Assembly: GCA_024690695.1 (NCBI GenBank)
Contig: JAILOS010000097.1
Coordinates: forward strand, 1 to 60,798
From: Oscillospiraceae bacterium
Lineage (GTDB): Bacteria > Bacillota_A > Clostridia > Oscillospirales > Oscillospiraceae
Length of the DNA: 60,798 nucleotides
Direction: 5' to 3'
Part shown: positions 9,190 through 18,020 of the stretch, one piece after another
Layout: each line of letters begins with the position of its first letter
Position numbering within the stretch: position 1 is the first letter of the stretch
Notes under the pieces: model-generated
Told to the model about the DNA's origin: nothing
The model's input: only the letters and a program-made list of their open reading frames with translations
Database searches by the model: none
Position numbers and translations under genes: made by a program

Positions 9190-9903
9190 ATGCTGATCGC
9201 CGGTCTTCAAAAGTTAACGCTGCTGGATTATCCGGGGCGCGTCGCCTGCACGGTCTTCACCGGAGGCTGCAATTTCCGCTGTCCGTTTTGTCACAACGCG
9301 CCGCTGGTCCTTCCGGAGCGGCTCGCGCACGACGAGAGCGGCGAGGAGACGGTGCTGCAGTTTCTCAAAAAGCGTCAGGGCCTGCTCGAGGGCGTGGCGA
9401 TTACCGGAGGCGAGCCTCTGCTGCACAGAGATCTGCCGGACTTCCTGCGCAGGATCCGCTCGCTCGGTTATCTGATCAAGCTCGACACCAACGGCAGCTA
9501 TCCCGAAGCGCTGCAGACGGTGCTGGACGAAGGTCTGGTCGACCGGGTCGCGATGGACGTGAAGAACGCCCCGGAGCTCTACGCCAAAACCGTCGGACTG
9601 AACGCGGTCGATCTCGGCGCTCTGGAGCGCAGCCGGGATCTTCTGCTCGAGGGCCGGGTGGAGTACGAGTTCCGCACGACGGTCGTCCGCGGACTGCACG
9701 ACCTGGAGAGTCTGCGCGCAGCGGCCGCCTGGATCAGAGGCGCGAAGGAGTATTATCTCCAGCAGTACCGGGATTCCGGCGACGTGATCGCGGCCGAGGG
9801 GCTCGGCGCTTTCACGGACGAAGAAATGGCCGCCTTTGCGGAGGACCTGCGCACGATCGTGCCGACAGTCCGTCTGCGCGGCGTGAGCGAAGCCAACCCG
9901 TAG
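9190..9903 (+). CDS. nrdG: Anaerobic ribonucleotide reductase activating protein (radical SAM)
   Basis: Generates the glycyl radical on NrdD using S-adenosylmethionine and a 4Fe-4S cluster. The CX3CX2C cluster motif is Cys27, Cys31, Cys34 (GGCNFRCPFCHN), and TGGEPLL near residue 76 is the SAM-binding GGE motif. At 237 residues it belongs to the longer clostridial form rather than the 155-residue E. coli form. The ATG follows GGGAGGCCGCC. nrdD starts 37 bases downstream, so the pair is cotranscribed from a probable NrdR-regulated promoter. Confidence 0.92.
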   Translation: MLIAGLQKLTLLDYPGRVACTVFTGGCNFRCPFCHNAPLVLPERLAHDESGEETVLQFLKKRQGLLEGVAITGGEPLLHRDLPDFLRRIRSLGYLIKLDTNGSYPEALQTVLDEGLVDRVAMDVKNAPELYAKTVGLNAVDLGALERSRDLLLEGRVEYEFRTTVVRGLHDLESLRAAAAWIRGAKEYYLQQYRDSGDVIAAEGLGAFTDEEMAAFAEDLRTIVPTVRLRGVSEANP

Positions 9904-9940
9904 AACAGTAGAACAAGAGACAAAGAGAGGGACCTTAACC

Positions 9941-12322
9941 ATGTATCAGGTTATCAAACGCGACGGCAAGGTCGTGGATTTTAACATCAATAAGATCGCA
10001 GACGCCATCAAGAAGGCTTTTGAGGCGACGAGCACCGACTACAACGACAGCGTGATCGATTTTCTCGCGCTGAAGGTCTCCGCGGACTTCCTGCCGAAGA
10101 TCAAAGACGGGAAGATCGCGGTCGAAGACGTGCAGGACAGCGTGGAGGCCGTGCTCTCCCGCGGCGGATACGAGACGGTGGCCAAGGCCTATATCCTCTA
10201 CCGCAAGCAGCGTGAGAAAATCCGCAACACCCGCTCCACTTTCCTCGACTACAAGGAGACCGTGGACAAGTATCTGAAGATCAGCGACTGGCGCGTCAAG
10301 GAGAATTCCACCGTCACCTATTCCGTCGGCGGTCTGATCCTCTCCAACTCCGGCGCGATCACCGCCAACTACTGGCTGAGCGAGGTCTACGACCAGGAGA
10401 TCGCCAACGCCCACCGCAACTGCGACATTCATCTGCACGACCTGTCGATGCTCACCGGCTACTGTGCCGGCTGGAGCCTCAAGCAGCTCATTCAGGAGGG
10501 TCTCGGCGGCGTGCCCGGCAAGATCACCTCCTCTCCGGCCAGCCATCTCTCCACGCTCTGCAACCAGATGGTCAACTTCCTCGGCATCATGCAGAACGAG
10601 TGGGCCGGCGCGCAGGCCTTCTCCTCCTTTGATACCTATCTTGCTCCCTTCGTCAAGGTGGACAATCTCAGCTACAAGGAAGTCAAGCAGTGCGTCCAGT
10701 CCTTCATCTACGGCGTGAACACGCCGTCCCGCTGGGGCACGCAGGCGCCCTTCTCCAATATCACGCTCGACTGGACCGTTCCCAACGACCTGAAGGATCT
10801 TCCCGCGATCGTCGGCGGCAAGGAGCTGGACTTCACCTACGGCGACTGCAAGGCCGAGATGGATCTGGTCAACAAGGCCTTCATCGAGATCATGATCGAG
10901 GGCGACGCGAACGGCCGCGGCTTCCAGTATCCGATCCCCACCTACTCCATCACCCGCGATTTCGACTGGTCTCCCACCGAGAACAACAAGCTCCTGTTTG
11001 AGATGACCGCGAAATACGGCACGCCCTATTTCTCCAACTACATCAACTCCGACATGGAGCCCTCCGACGTGCGTTCGATGTGCTGCCGCCTGCGCCTCGA
11101 CCTGCGCGAGCTGCGGAAAAAGACCGGCGGCTTCTTCGGCTCCGGCGAGAGCACCGGCTCGATCGGCGTCGTGACGATCAACATGCCGCGCATCGCCTAC
11201 CAGGCCGCCGACGAAGCGGATTTCTACAAGCGCCTCGACAAGATGATGGACATCGCCGCCCGCTCGCTGAAGGTCAAGCGCACCGTCATCACGAAGCTGC
11301 TCGAAGCGGGTCTCTACCCCTACACGAAGCGCTACCTCGGCCACTTCAACAATCACTTCTCCACGATCGGTCTCGTCGGCATGAACGAAGCCTGCCTCAA
11401 CGCCAAATGGCTGCGCGCCGACATGACCGACCCGAGAGCGCAGGAATTCACCAAGCAGGTCCTCGACCACATGCGCGAGCGCCTGAGCGATTACCAGGAG
11501 CAGTACGGCGACCTCTACAACCTTGAGGCTACTCCCGCCGAATCCACGGCCTACCGGCTCGCCAAGCACGACGTCGAGGTCTTCCCCGACATCATCACCG
11601 CTTCCGAGGCCGGCGGCACTCCGTACTATACCAACAGCTCTCACCTCCCGGTCAGCTACACGGAGGACATTTTCTCCGCTCTGGATATTCAGGACGAGCT
11701 GCAGACGCGCTACACCTCCGGCACCGTTTTCCACGCCTTCCTCGGCGAGAAGCTGCCGAGCTGGGAATCCGCCGCGCGGCTGGTGCGCAAAATTGCCGAA
11801 AACTACCGTCTCCCCTACTACACGCTCTCGCCCACCTATTCGGTCTGCAAGGAGCACGGCTATCTCGTCGGCGAGCAGTTCGAGTGCCCGCACTGCGGCA
11901 AGCCGACCGAGGTCTACAGCCGCATCACCGGCTATTACCGTCCGATCCAGAACTGGAACGCCGGCAAGACGCAGGAGTACAAGGAGCGCCGCGAGTACGT
12001 GATCGAGCACTCCGTGCTGAAGCATCAGGGTCCCCGCGCGGAGGAGCCGGCCGCTGCCGCCGCTCCCGCGGCCGAAGCGCCGGTCAGCGCGAACCGCGCG
12101 ATCCTCTTTGCCACGCCCACCTGCCCCAACTGCCGCATCGCCTGCCAGTATCTCGACAAGGCCGGCTTCCCTTACGAGAAGCTGATGGCCGCCGAGAACG
12201 CGGAGCTCGCCAGGCAGTACGGCGTCAAGCAGGCGCCCACGCTCGTCCTCGTCGACGGCGAAAAATACGAGAAGATCGCCGGCGCCGGCGCGATCAAGCA
12301 GTATCTGAGCGAGATCGCCTGA
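9941..12322 (+). CDS. nrdD: Class III anaerobic ribonucleoside-triphosphate reductase with fused C-terminal redoxin domain
   Basis: Reduces NTPs to dNTPs under anoxia. The 793 residues are, in order, an ATP-cone (1-90), the catalytic barrel with Cys175 in GYCAGW and a CC pair at 381-382, a zinc site (Cys636, then CPHC at 649-652), and the glycyl-radical loop RITGYY with Gly664. After an Ala/Pro-rich linker (about 692-713) comes a thioredoxin/glutaredoxin-like domain with CPNC at 728-731 and a cis-Pro-type APTLVLVDG. Ordinary NrdD ends near 700, so the redoxin is an added module. With trxB-like next door, the electrons probably come from NADPH rather than formate. Confidence 0.93.
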   Translation: MYQVIKRDGKVVDFNINKIADAIKKAFEATSTDYNDSVIDFLALKVSADFLPKIKDGKIAVEDVQDSVEAVLSRGGYETVAKAYILYRKQREKIRNTRSTFLDYKETVDKYLKISDWRVKENSTVTYSVGGLILSNSGAITANYWLSEVYDQEIANAHRNCDIHLHDLSMLTGYCAGWSLKQLIQEGLGGVPGKITSSPASHLSTLCNQMVNFLGIMQNEWAGAQAFSSFDTYLAPFVKVDNLSYKEVKQCVQSFIYGVNTPSRWGTQAPFSNITLDWTVPNDLKDLPAIVGGKELDFTYGDCKAEMDLVNKAFIEIMIEGDANGRGFQYPIPTYSITRDFDWSPTENNKLLFEMTAKYGTPYFSNYINSDMEPSDVRSMCCRLRLDLRELRKKTGGFFGSGESTGSIGVVTINMPRIAYQAADEADFYKRLDKMMDIAARSLKVKRTVITKLLEAGLYPYTKRYLGHFNNHFSTIGLVGMNEACLNAKWLRADMTDPRAQEFTKQVLDHMRERLSDYQEQYGDLYNLEATPAESTAYRLAKHDVEVFPDIITASEAGGTPYYTNSSHLPVSYTEDIFSALDIQDELQTRYTSGTVFHAFLGEKLPSWESAARLVRKIAENYRLPYYTLSPTYSVCKEHGYLVGEQFECPHCGKPTEVYSRITGYYRPIQNWNAGKTQEYKERREYVIEHSVLKHQGPRAEEPAAAAAPAAEAPVSANRAILFATPTCPNCRIACQYLDKAGFPYEKLMAAENAELARQYGVKQAPTLVLVDGEKYEKIAGAGAIKQYLSEIA

Positions 12323-12342
12323 TCGCAGGAATCAACACAGCT

Positions 12343-12375
12343 GGGAGCGCGAACGGTCAAAACCGTCGCGCTCCC
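12343..12375 (+). other. Strong hairpin between nrdD and the trxB-like gene
   Basis: Arms GGGAGCGCG-A-ACGGT and ACCGTCGCGCTCCC pair fully apart from one bulged A, with a CAAA loop. No T-run follows, so it is more likely an mRNA-stabilising or expression-tuning hairpin than a terminator. Confidence 0.6.
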
Positions 12376-12401
12376 TTGCGCGCAAAGGAGGCAAATCAAG
12401 C

Positions 12402-13307
12402 ATGTACGACCTTATTATCGTCGGCGGTGGCCCCGCGGGCCTGACCGCCGCCACCTACGCCCGGCGCGCGGGCAAATCCGTCCTCGTCATTGAAAAGAAC
12501 GCCTTCGGAGGCCAGATCACCTGGAGCCCGAAGGTGGAAAACTTTCCCGGCTTCACGTCGGTCTCCGGCACCGAGCTGGGCGACAGGCTGCTGGAGCAGG
12601 CCATGAACCTCGGCGCCGAGGTCGAGCTGGACGAGGTGACCGCGCTGGAGATGGACGCGCCGGTCAAGCGCGTTTTCTGCGGAGAAGCCTTTTACGAAGG
12701 CAGAGCCGTCATCCTCGCCACCGGCGCGCGTCCGCGTCCGCTCGGCGTCGCGCGGGAGACGGAGCTGGTCGGCAGCGGCGTGTGCTACTGCGCGGTCTGC
12801 GACGGCGCCTTCTACGCCGGGCGTCCGGTGGCTGTCTGCGGCGGCGGCAACAGCGCCCTGCAGGACGCGATGCTGCTCAGCGAGAGCTGCAGCAGCGTCA
12901 CGCTGATCCACCGCCGTTCGGAGTTTCGCGGCGAGCAGATGCTGGTCGAGGCGCTCCGCCGCCGGCCCAACGTCCGGTTTCTGACCGAGACGGTCGTCGA
13001 AGAGCTCGTCGGCGAGAACGAGCTGCGCGCCGTCGTCGTGCGCAAAGGCGGCGAACGGCTCACGCTCGAGGTCGAGGGTCTTTTCGTCGCCGTCGGCCAT
13101 CAGCCCGATCACGCGGCCTTCGCCCCCTGGCTCGAGCTTGACCGCCGCGGCTACGCCGACGCCGGAGAAGACTGCCTGACGCCGACGCCGGGACTGTTCG
13201 TCGCGGGCGACTGCCGCAGCAAAGCCGTGCGGCAGCTCACGACCGCCGCGGCCGACGGCGCTGTGGCGGCTCTCGCCGCCTGCGCCTTCGTCGACGCGAA
13301 CACCTGA
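12402..13307 (+). CDS. trxB: Thioredoxin reductase-like flavoprotein
   Basis: NADPH-linked disulfide reductase, 301 residues, normal for low-molecular-weight TrxR. FAD motif GGGPAG at 8-13, redox-active CAVC at 130-133, NADPH-domain GGGNSA, and HRRSEFR, whose arginines favour NADPH over NADH. The FAD closing motif is LFVAGDC. It lies 79 bases after nrdD and begins after AAAGGAGGCAAATCAAGC. The context says its main partner is the redoxin domain fused to NrdD, although it may also serve free thioredoxins. A general housekeeping TrxB elsewhere in the genome is possible. Confidence 0.88.
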   Translation: MYDLIIVGGGPAGLTAATYARRAGKSVLVIEKNAFGGQITWSPKVENFPGFTSVSGTELGDRLLEQAMNLGAEVELDEVTALEMDAPVKRVFCGEAFYEGRAVILATGARPRPLGVARETELVGSGVCYCAVCDGAFYAGRPVAVCGGGNSALQDAMLLSESCSSVTLIHRRSEFRGEQMLVEALRRRPNVRFLTETVVEELVGENELRAVVVRKGGERLTLEVEGLFVAVGHQPDHAAFAPWLELDRRGYADAGEDCLTPTPGLFVAGDCRSKAVRQLTTAAADGAVAALAACAFVDANT

Positions 13308-13369
13308 CGCCGCGCATGGATCCTGTGATTCCTTCGGCCGGAAGCCGAAGCTGCTGAGGAGTGCCCGCC

Positions 13370-14089
13370 ATGAAATGTCCCAGATGCGGAAGAGAACTCT
13401 ATCCGGGCGCGACAAGCTGCGTGTGCGGACGCTCGGCACGCAAGGAGCTTGAACAGGCCGAGTCGGAGGCCCGGGACAAAGCCGTCAAAAAGAAAAAGAT
13501 CCCGGGGTGGCTGATCGCCGTGCTGTCTCTTCTCAGCGCGCTGATCCTCGCGCTCGTACTCTATCTGGCCTTCACGCAGTACGGCGAGCTGCTGTCTAAC
13601 GACGCGCGCATCGCAAGCGTGGAGCTTACGCTCCCCGCGAAGCTGGTCGACGCAGCCGGTCTGAAAACCGAGGAAGAGCTGGAAAAGCACGCAAAAGCGT
13701 CCGGCTTTCTCTCCGAAAGGCTCAACGACGACGGCAGCCTTACCGTCCGGATGAGCAAAAACAAATACAACGAGCTGGTACGAAACGCAAAGCGCGGGAT
13801 CGACGAGGGACTGAAGACCATCACGGACAGCGGCAGTTATCCGGGGATCCTGTCCATCAGGCCCAACGAGAGCTATACGGTCTACCGCATCGACTACGAC
13901 GGCGACGAAGTCAATCTGCTCGACAGCTCCGTCGTGATCGCCCTGTATACCTACGGCGAAATGATGAACTGGCTGAACGGTACGCCGGAGCGCGACGTGC
14001 GCGTGCAGTTTTTCAGCCACGACGCCGGGAAGCTCCTGCAGGAGGGCTCGTCCAAAAGCTCGGCGCTGTACGGACAGCGGGAGGATTGA
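13370..14089 (+). CDS. Zinc-ribbon, single-pass membrane protein with unknown outer domain
   Basis: Residues 1-20 form a short zinc ribbon (Cys3, Cys6, Cys17, Cys19), followed by a charged stretch, one membrane helix (about 43-67) and a roughly 170-residue outer domain that I do not recognise. The ATG at 13370 is chosen over a GTG nine bases earlier because GAGGAG then has normal spacing. It sits between the trxB-like gene and prmA (4-base gap) in the same operon. Two other proteins in this window (20171 and 47273) share the plan zinc ribbon, helix, outer domain. Function unknown. Confidence 0.8.
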   Translation: MKCPRCGRELYPGATSCVCGRSARKELEQAESEARDKAVKKKKIPGWLIAVLSLLSALILALVLYLAFTQYGELLSNDARIASVELTLPAKLVDAAGLKTEEELEKHAKASGFLSERLNDDGSLTVRMSKNKYNELVRNAKRGIDEGLKTITDSGSYPGILSIRPNESYTVYRIDYDGDEVNLLDSSVVIALYTYGEMMNWLNGTPERDVRVQFFSHDAGKLLQEGSSKSSALYGQRED

Positions 14090-14093
14090 ACGC

Positions 14094-15011
14094 ATGAACT
14101 GGATCGAAGTATGTCTGAACACCCCCGCCGAGGCGATCGACGAACGCTGTGTGGCGCTCGCCGCGCTGGGAGCCGAGGGCTTCGTTATTGAAAACGAAGA
14201 GGATTTCAAGCAGTTTTTGGAGCAGAACCGCCAGTATTGGGACTATGTGGATCAGGAGCTGGAGGATCGCTTCGCCGGCGTCAGCCGCATCAAATGCTAT
14301 CTGGCCGACGACGCGGACGGTCGGGCCGTTCTCGCGCGGATCCGCTCGGCCTACCCGGAGATCACGACCGCTCGCGTCGCCGACAGCGACTGGGAGAACA
14401 ACTGGCGCGCCTACTACAAGCCGATCCCCGTCGGGAAGAAGCTCGTCGTCGTGCCGGAGTGGGAGGACTGTCCGCAGGACGGGCGCATCCCGCTGCGGCT
14501 CGATCCAGGCCTGATTTTCGGCACCGGCAGCCACCCCACGACGAAGATGTGTCTGGCCGCGCTGGAGGGGCTTGTCGAGCCCTGTCTCCGGGTGCTCGAT
14601 CTCGGCTGCGGCAGCGGCATTCTGGGCATCGGGGCGCTGATTCTCGGCGCCGCGTGCTGCACCGGCTGCGATATTGACCCGAAGGCGCCCGACGTGGCCA
14701 TGGCGAACGCCTCGCTCAACGGCATCGGCGCCGACCGCTTTACCGTGCTGTCCGGCGATATCCTCGGCGAGAGCCGTCTGCGCGCCCGACTCGGCACCAA
14801 TTACGGGCTCGTGCTGGCGAACATTGTCTCCGACGTGATCATCCCGCTTTCTTCGTTCGTACGCGGCTTTATGGCGCCGGGGGGCGTTTTCGTCTGCTCC
14901 GGCATTATTGAGGGACGGCAGGAGGAAGTGCGCGCAGCGCTCGAAAAAAACGGCTTTACGGTCGAAGCGCATTGGCAGGAGGAGGAATGGCATTGCTTTC
15001 AGTGCCGATAA
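14094..15011 (+). CDS. prmA: Ribosomal protein L11 methyltransferase
   Basis: Methylates ribosomal protein L11 with SAM. The 305 residues have the PrmA N-terminal substrate domain, then FGTGSHPTTKMCL and the SAM motif DLGCGSGILGIG, and NIVSDVI in place of the usual NILANVI active-site loop. It is four bases behind the zinc-ribbon gene and is the last gene of the nrd operon before a strong terminator. Confidence 0.93.
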   Translation: MNWIEVCLNTPAEAIDERCVALAALGAEGFVIENEEDFKQFLEQNRQYWDYVDQELEDRFAGVSRIKCYLADDADGRAVLARIRSAYPEITTARVADSDWENNWRAYYKPIPVGKKLVVVPEWEDCPQDGRIPLRLDPGLIFGTGSHPTTKMCLAALEGLVEPCLRVLDLGCGSGILGIGALILGAACCTGCDIDPKAPDVAMANASLNGIGADRFTVLSGDILGESRLRARLGTNYGLVLANIVSDVIIPLSSFVRGFMAPGGVFVCSGIIEGRQEEVRAALEKNGFTVEAHWQEEEWHCFQCR

Positions 15012-15020
15012 AACGCGCCG

Positions 15021-15065
15021 AAAAAGAAGCTGCGGACCCGAAGTGTTGGTCCGCAGCTTCTTTTT
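15021..15065. terminator. Terminator after prmA
   Basis: A 13-bp stem (15026-15038 with 15048-15060), five T after it and five A before it, so it can also stop transcription coming from the convergent 15210 gene. Confidence 0.9.
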
Positions 15066-15209
15066 CATGAAATGACCGCCGCTGAAGGTCCGGGCGAGCG
15101 CGAGGTTTTTCGCCTCGGGGCTGCCCGACTTCCTAAACTGTAAAGCTGTAATTGCTTGTCGGGCTTCCGGGCAAGCCGGTCCCGCGGCATAGCGCCGGTC
15201 TTCGCGCCG

Positions 15210-16285
15210 TCAGCGCGTGACCGACCAGCCCGTGGCGTTGTAGGAATTGATGTAGATCCTGCCGTCCATCGAGACCGCGCGCACCGTATACCAGTACCTG
15301 ACGCCCTCCTGCGCCGTCGTGTCCGTATAAGTCGTGTCCTGCACGTCCGTCAGGATCTGCCAGCCGCCGCCCTCGATTTTGCGGAAGACACGGAAGTTTT
15401 TCGCGCCCGCGGGCTTTTCCCAGGTCACACTGATCCCGTCGTCCGTGCTCTTGAGCTCGGTGATCCGCGCCATTGCGATAAAGGTGCAGGTGCGGCCGGT
15501 CTCGTCTCTGGTGCTGCAGACGCGGCCGTTCACGTCGATGCACTCGACCGTGTAGGTATAACGATTGGAGGATTTCGCCGTCTTGTCGATCAGCGTATTC
15601 TCCTCCGTCTCGCCTACGTTCTTCCATTCGGTCTCGCCGAGTGTCAGATTCTTTCTCAGCAGCCGGAACTTCGACGCTCCCTCCGCGGCCGTCCACGAAA
15701 CGCGCACGCCGGTCGCGCTGTTGAAGGCCTCGGTCAGCACAGGCTCGTCCGTCGGTCTGATGCTCCAGCCGGTGCCGTTGTAGGAGTTGATCAGCACCTT
15801 GTTGTCCATCGAAACGCCGCGCACCGTGTACCAGTATTTTACGCCCTTCTGCGCCGTCGTATCCAGATAGGACGTGCCCTCGATCACCGCGAGAACGGTC
15901 CATTTTGCGGTGCCGTCCGGACGGCGCATCACGCGGAAGTTTTTCGCGCCCGCGGGCTTTGTCCAGGCGACGCCGACGCCTTCCGCCGTGACCTTCAGCT
16001 CGGTTACGTCGGCTTTGGCGATGTAGGTGCAGGTGCGGCCGGTCTCGTCGCGGCGGCTGATTGCGCAGTTATCGTCGTTGACGCGCTCGACCGTGTAGGT
16101 ATAGCGGTTGGAGGATTTCGCCGTCTTGTCGATCAGCGTACACTCCGTCGTTACGCCGACGCTCTTCCACACCGTCTCGCCGAGCGTAACGTTTTTGCGC
16201 AGCAGGCGGAATTTCGCCCCGCTTTCGGTCGGATTCCAGCTCACGCGCACCCCGGTCGCGCTGTTGAAGGCCTCGGTGAGCACGG
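15210..16285 (-). repeat. Alternating FN3-like repeat pairs (copy set 1)
   Basis: Four modules of roughly 90 residues in the order A-B-A'-B'. Near-identical DNA blocks recur inside the set and in the 28559-29640 set, for example the block coding KNFRV with the preceding PAGA. Confidence 0.8.
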
Positions 16286-17084
16286 GCGTCGCGCAGGGGC
16301 AGCGGGTCTGCCGGTTATACGCGTAAAACCCGACGTCCGCCAGATTGCCGGAGCCGAGCTGCTGCATCGCTTTCTGCCAGGACAGCACCGCCATCCGGGC
16401 AAAGGTCGTGCCGAGCGAATCAAAGCTGTCGCCGGAAAAATCGTATTCTTTGTCTTCCTCGTCCTTGTAGACGACCTTCCCGTAAAACGTCAGGCTCGCG
16501 CCGCTGGTATACGTCTTCATGCTGAAATTGCGGGCGTGGCAGTCTCTGGCGTAGGTCTCCGTGTCGTAATAGGCGTACAGCTCGCCGAGCTGTTTCGGAT
16601 CGTTCGTATCCGAAACGCTGAGCAGGAGGGAAAGATAGACGCTGTCGGGATACGTGCGGGGGATCCGCGTCGAAAGCTGGAGCTGACCGCTGTCCGGGTA
16701 ATAGACGAAGCTGACCGGGCACTTGGTCGTATCGGTAAAATCCCAGGTCCAGTTCCAGGTGTACTGCCGGCGGCTGCCGTTCCAGGAGCCCCGGGTTTTA
16801 ACGGTGGAGATCAGCGAGGCGACGGCCGAGGGATTGCTCAGGCTCTCGACGACGTCGTTGGAGACGCTCTCCGAAAGAGCGTCGGCCGAAAGCGCTTCTT
16901 CCTCCTGTGCGAGCAGCTCCGCGAGGAATTCGGCGTCGATCTCCTCCGCGGCGGGCTCCTTCCCGGACGTCAAGAGCGCGGGTTCGTCGGCAAGCCCGCT
17001 CCGCTCCCCGTCGTCCGCGAACGAGACGGGCAGCATCGTGAGCGTCACGGCAAAGGTCAGCAGCAGACAAAAGGCCTTTTTCAT
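15210..17084 (-). CDS. Secreted protein with four FN3-like modules
   Basis: 624 residues. A signal peptide (1-23, MKKAFCLLL to SFA) is followed by an acidic, low-complexity segment to about 95, an unrecognised domain to about 265, and then four fibronectin-III-like modules in two alternating pairs up to the C-terminus. Module markers are LTEAFNSATGVRVSW, KPAGAKNFRV and YWYTVRGVSMD. No LPXTG or transmembrane anchor is seen, so the protein is released or held by other means. The start ATG follows AGGAGGAATATGCC. The same modules end the BspA-like protein at 28559. Likely a surface or matrix protein; ligand unknown. Confidence 0.85.
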   Translation of the reverse strand: MKKAFCLLLTFAVTLTMLPVSFADDGERSGLADEPALLTSGKEPAAEEIDAEFLAELLAQEEEALSADALSESVSNDVVESLSNPSAVASLISTVKTRGSWNGSRRQYTWNWTWDFTDTTKCPVSFVYYPDSGQLQLSTRIPRTYPDSVYLSLLLSVSDTNDPKQLGELYAYYDTETYARDCHARNFSMKTYTSGASLTFYGKVVYKDEEDKEYDFSGDSFDSLGTTFARMAVLSWQKAMQQLGSGNLADVGFYAYNRQTRCPCATPVLTEAFNSATGVRVSWNPTESGAKFRLLRKNVTLGETVWKSVGVTTECTLIDKTAKSSNRYTYTVERVNDDNCAISRRDETGRTCTYIAKADVTELKVTAEGVGVAWTKPAGAKNFRVMRRPDGTAKWTVLAVIEGTSYLDTTAQKGVKYWYTVRGVSMDNKVLINSYNGTGWSIRPTDEPVLTEAFNSATGVRVSWTAAEGASKFRLLRKNLTLGETEWKNVGETEENTLIDKTAKSSNRYTYTVECIDVNGRVCSTRDETGRTCTFIAMARITELKSTDDGISVTWEKPAGAKNFRVFRKIEGGGWQILTDVQDTTYTDTTAQEGVRYWYTVRAVSMDGRIYINSYNATGWSVTR

Positions 17085-17123
17085 GGCATATTCCTCCTGA
17101 TCCGTCGATTGTTATCTGTTGAA

Positions 17124-17152
17124 AGTATAGCACGGCCTCTCGGCCAATTCAA
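17124..17152 (-). promoter_or_regulatory. Promoter for the FN3-module protein gene
   Basis: TTGAAT (17152-17147), 17-base spacer, TATACT (17129-17124) on the minus strand. Confidence 0.65.
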
Positions 17153-17259
17153 GAAAAAGCTCCCCTTAAGAATCGTAAAGAATCGGGCGTCCGCAAGGGG
17201 TTCTCCTCCCCCCGCGGCCGCCCGATCTTCTGAAACGGGAAACCGAAGGCCGGCTGTCC

Positions 17260-17604
17260 TCAGCTTTCGGCAAGCGCTTTGAGCGCGTCGCGCTGCTTGA
17301 CGATCTCCTCGTAGAGCGCCTCGGCCCCCTCGCGGCTGCCTGCGCGCAGGATCTCCGTCAGCTCGGAGGCCGGCTTGAGGATCGGCGTCAGAGCGAGGTT
17401 CGCCATCACGCCCTTGAGCGCGTGCGCCGCCTCAAAAGCGGCGTGAGTGTCGCCGCGGTCCAGAGCGTCGCCGAGCTTTTGCACGTTGGCGTCGGCCAGG
17501 GACATTTTGACCAGACGGAAATAAAACATTTCGTTGTTCAGGCAGCGGCCCAGACCCTCCTGAACGTTGGCGCCGTATGCCTTCAGCGCGTCGATACTGA
17601 GCAT
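17260..17604 (-). CDS. HPt (histidine phosphotransfer) domain protein
   Basis: 114-residue, all-helical Hpt domain. His61 in EAAHALKGVMANL is the expected phosphorylation site. It would relay phosphate between a hybrid sensor kinase and a response regulator in the cytoplasm; neither is encoded nearby, so it must act in trans. I use the ATG at 17604 because GGAGGAACGACC precedes it, while a longer frame to 17670 has no ribosome site. It is cotranscribed with the Nif11-like gene 29 bases upstream. Confidence 0.85.
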   Translation of the reverse strand: MLSIDALKAYGANVQEGLGRCLNNEMFYFRLVKMSLADANVQKLGDALDRGDTHAAFEAAHALKGVMANLALTPILKPASELTEILRAGSREGAEALYEEIVKQRDALKALAES

Positions 17605-17633
17605 GGTCGTTCCTCCTTCTCCCCCGAGCCTTT

Positions 17634-17960
17634 TTATTTTTTCCTGAAAATGTCCGGATCGTTTTCCCATCCGCGGTCGAGCAGCCAGTAGCTTACGGGA
17701 TCGTCGTCCACCGGCTCGCCCTCCGGGATCGGCACGTCGGGCTGGATGTTTTTCATCTTGAGGCGCGTCTCGTAGGCGCGCAGATCCTTGACCGTGAAGG
17801 GCAGGCCGAGCTCTTCCGCGATCGGCAGCAGGACGTTTTCGACCACCGCCTCGCGGATCTCCAGGCTGCCGGGATAGGCGGCCTCGGCCGCCGCCACCCG
17901 CTCGCGCAGCGCGGCGTCCTCCCGATATCGGTCAAAAAACAGGCCCACGTTCCCGTTCAT
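17634..17960 (-). CDS. Small helical protein with Nif11-like pattern
   Basis: 108 residues. The first 65 follow the Nif11 pattern (FFDRYREDAALRERV, then LGLPFTVKDLRAYE), a helical fold found in nitrogen-fixation proteins and in leaders of some RiPP peptides. The remaining 43 residues are acidic and Pro-rich with no Cys, so this is not a lanthipeptide-type precursor. It is followed by the HPt gene and driven by a promoter that abuts the permease promoter. Role unknown. Confidence 0.6.
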   Translation of the reverse strand: MNGNVGLFFDRYREDAALRERVAAAEAAYPGSLEIREAVVENVLLPIAEELGLPFTVKDLRAYETRLKMKNIQPDVPIPEGEPVDDDPVSYWLLDRGWENDPDIFRKK

Positions 17961-17992
17961 CGAAGTCTCCCCTTCCCTCTGTGTCCGTCTCT

Positions 17993-18020
17993 ACTCTACC
18001 ATAAAATCAAAAAATGTCAA
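17993..18020 (-). promoter_or_regulatory. Promoter for the Nif11-like/HPt genes
   Basis: Consensus TTGACA (18020-18015), 16-base spacer, TAGAGT (17998-17993). Its -35 touches the -35 of the divergent permease promoter. Confidence 0.6.

Noticed and set aside
17183..17224. Hairpin ATCGGGCG/CGCCCGAT as terminator of the HPt gene
   Set aside because: The stem exists but the loop is long and there is no convincing U-run in the transcribed direction.
15156..17282. A 708-codon open frame on the plus strand
   Set aside because: Antisense to the FN3-module protein gene; its repeats simply mirror the FN3 repeats.
17634..17960. RiPP precursor with Nif11 leader
   Set aside because: The C-terminal part has no Cys or Gly-Gly cleavage site and no modification enzyme is nearby.
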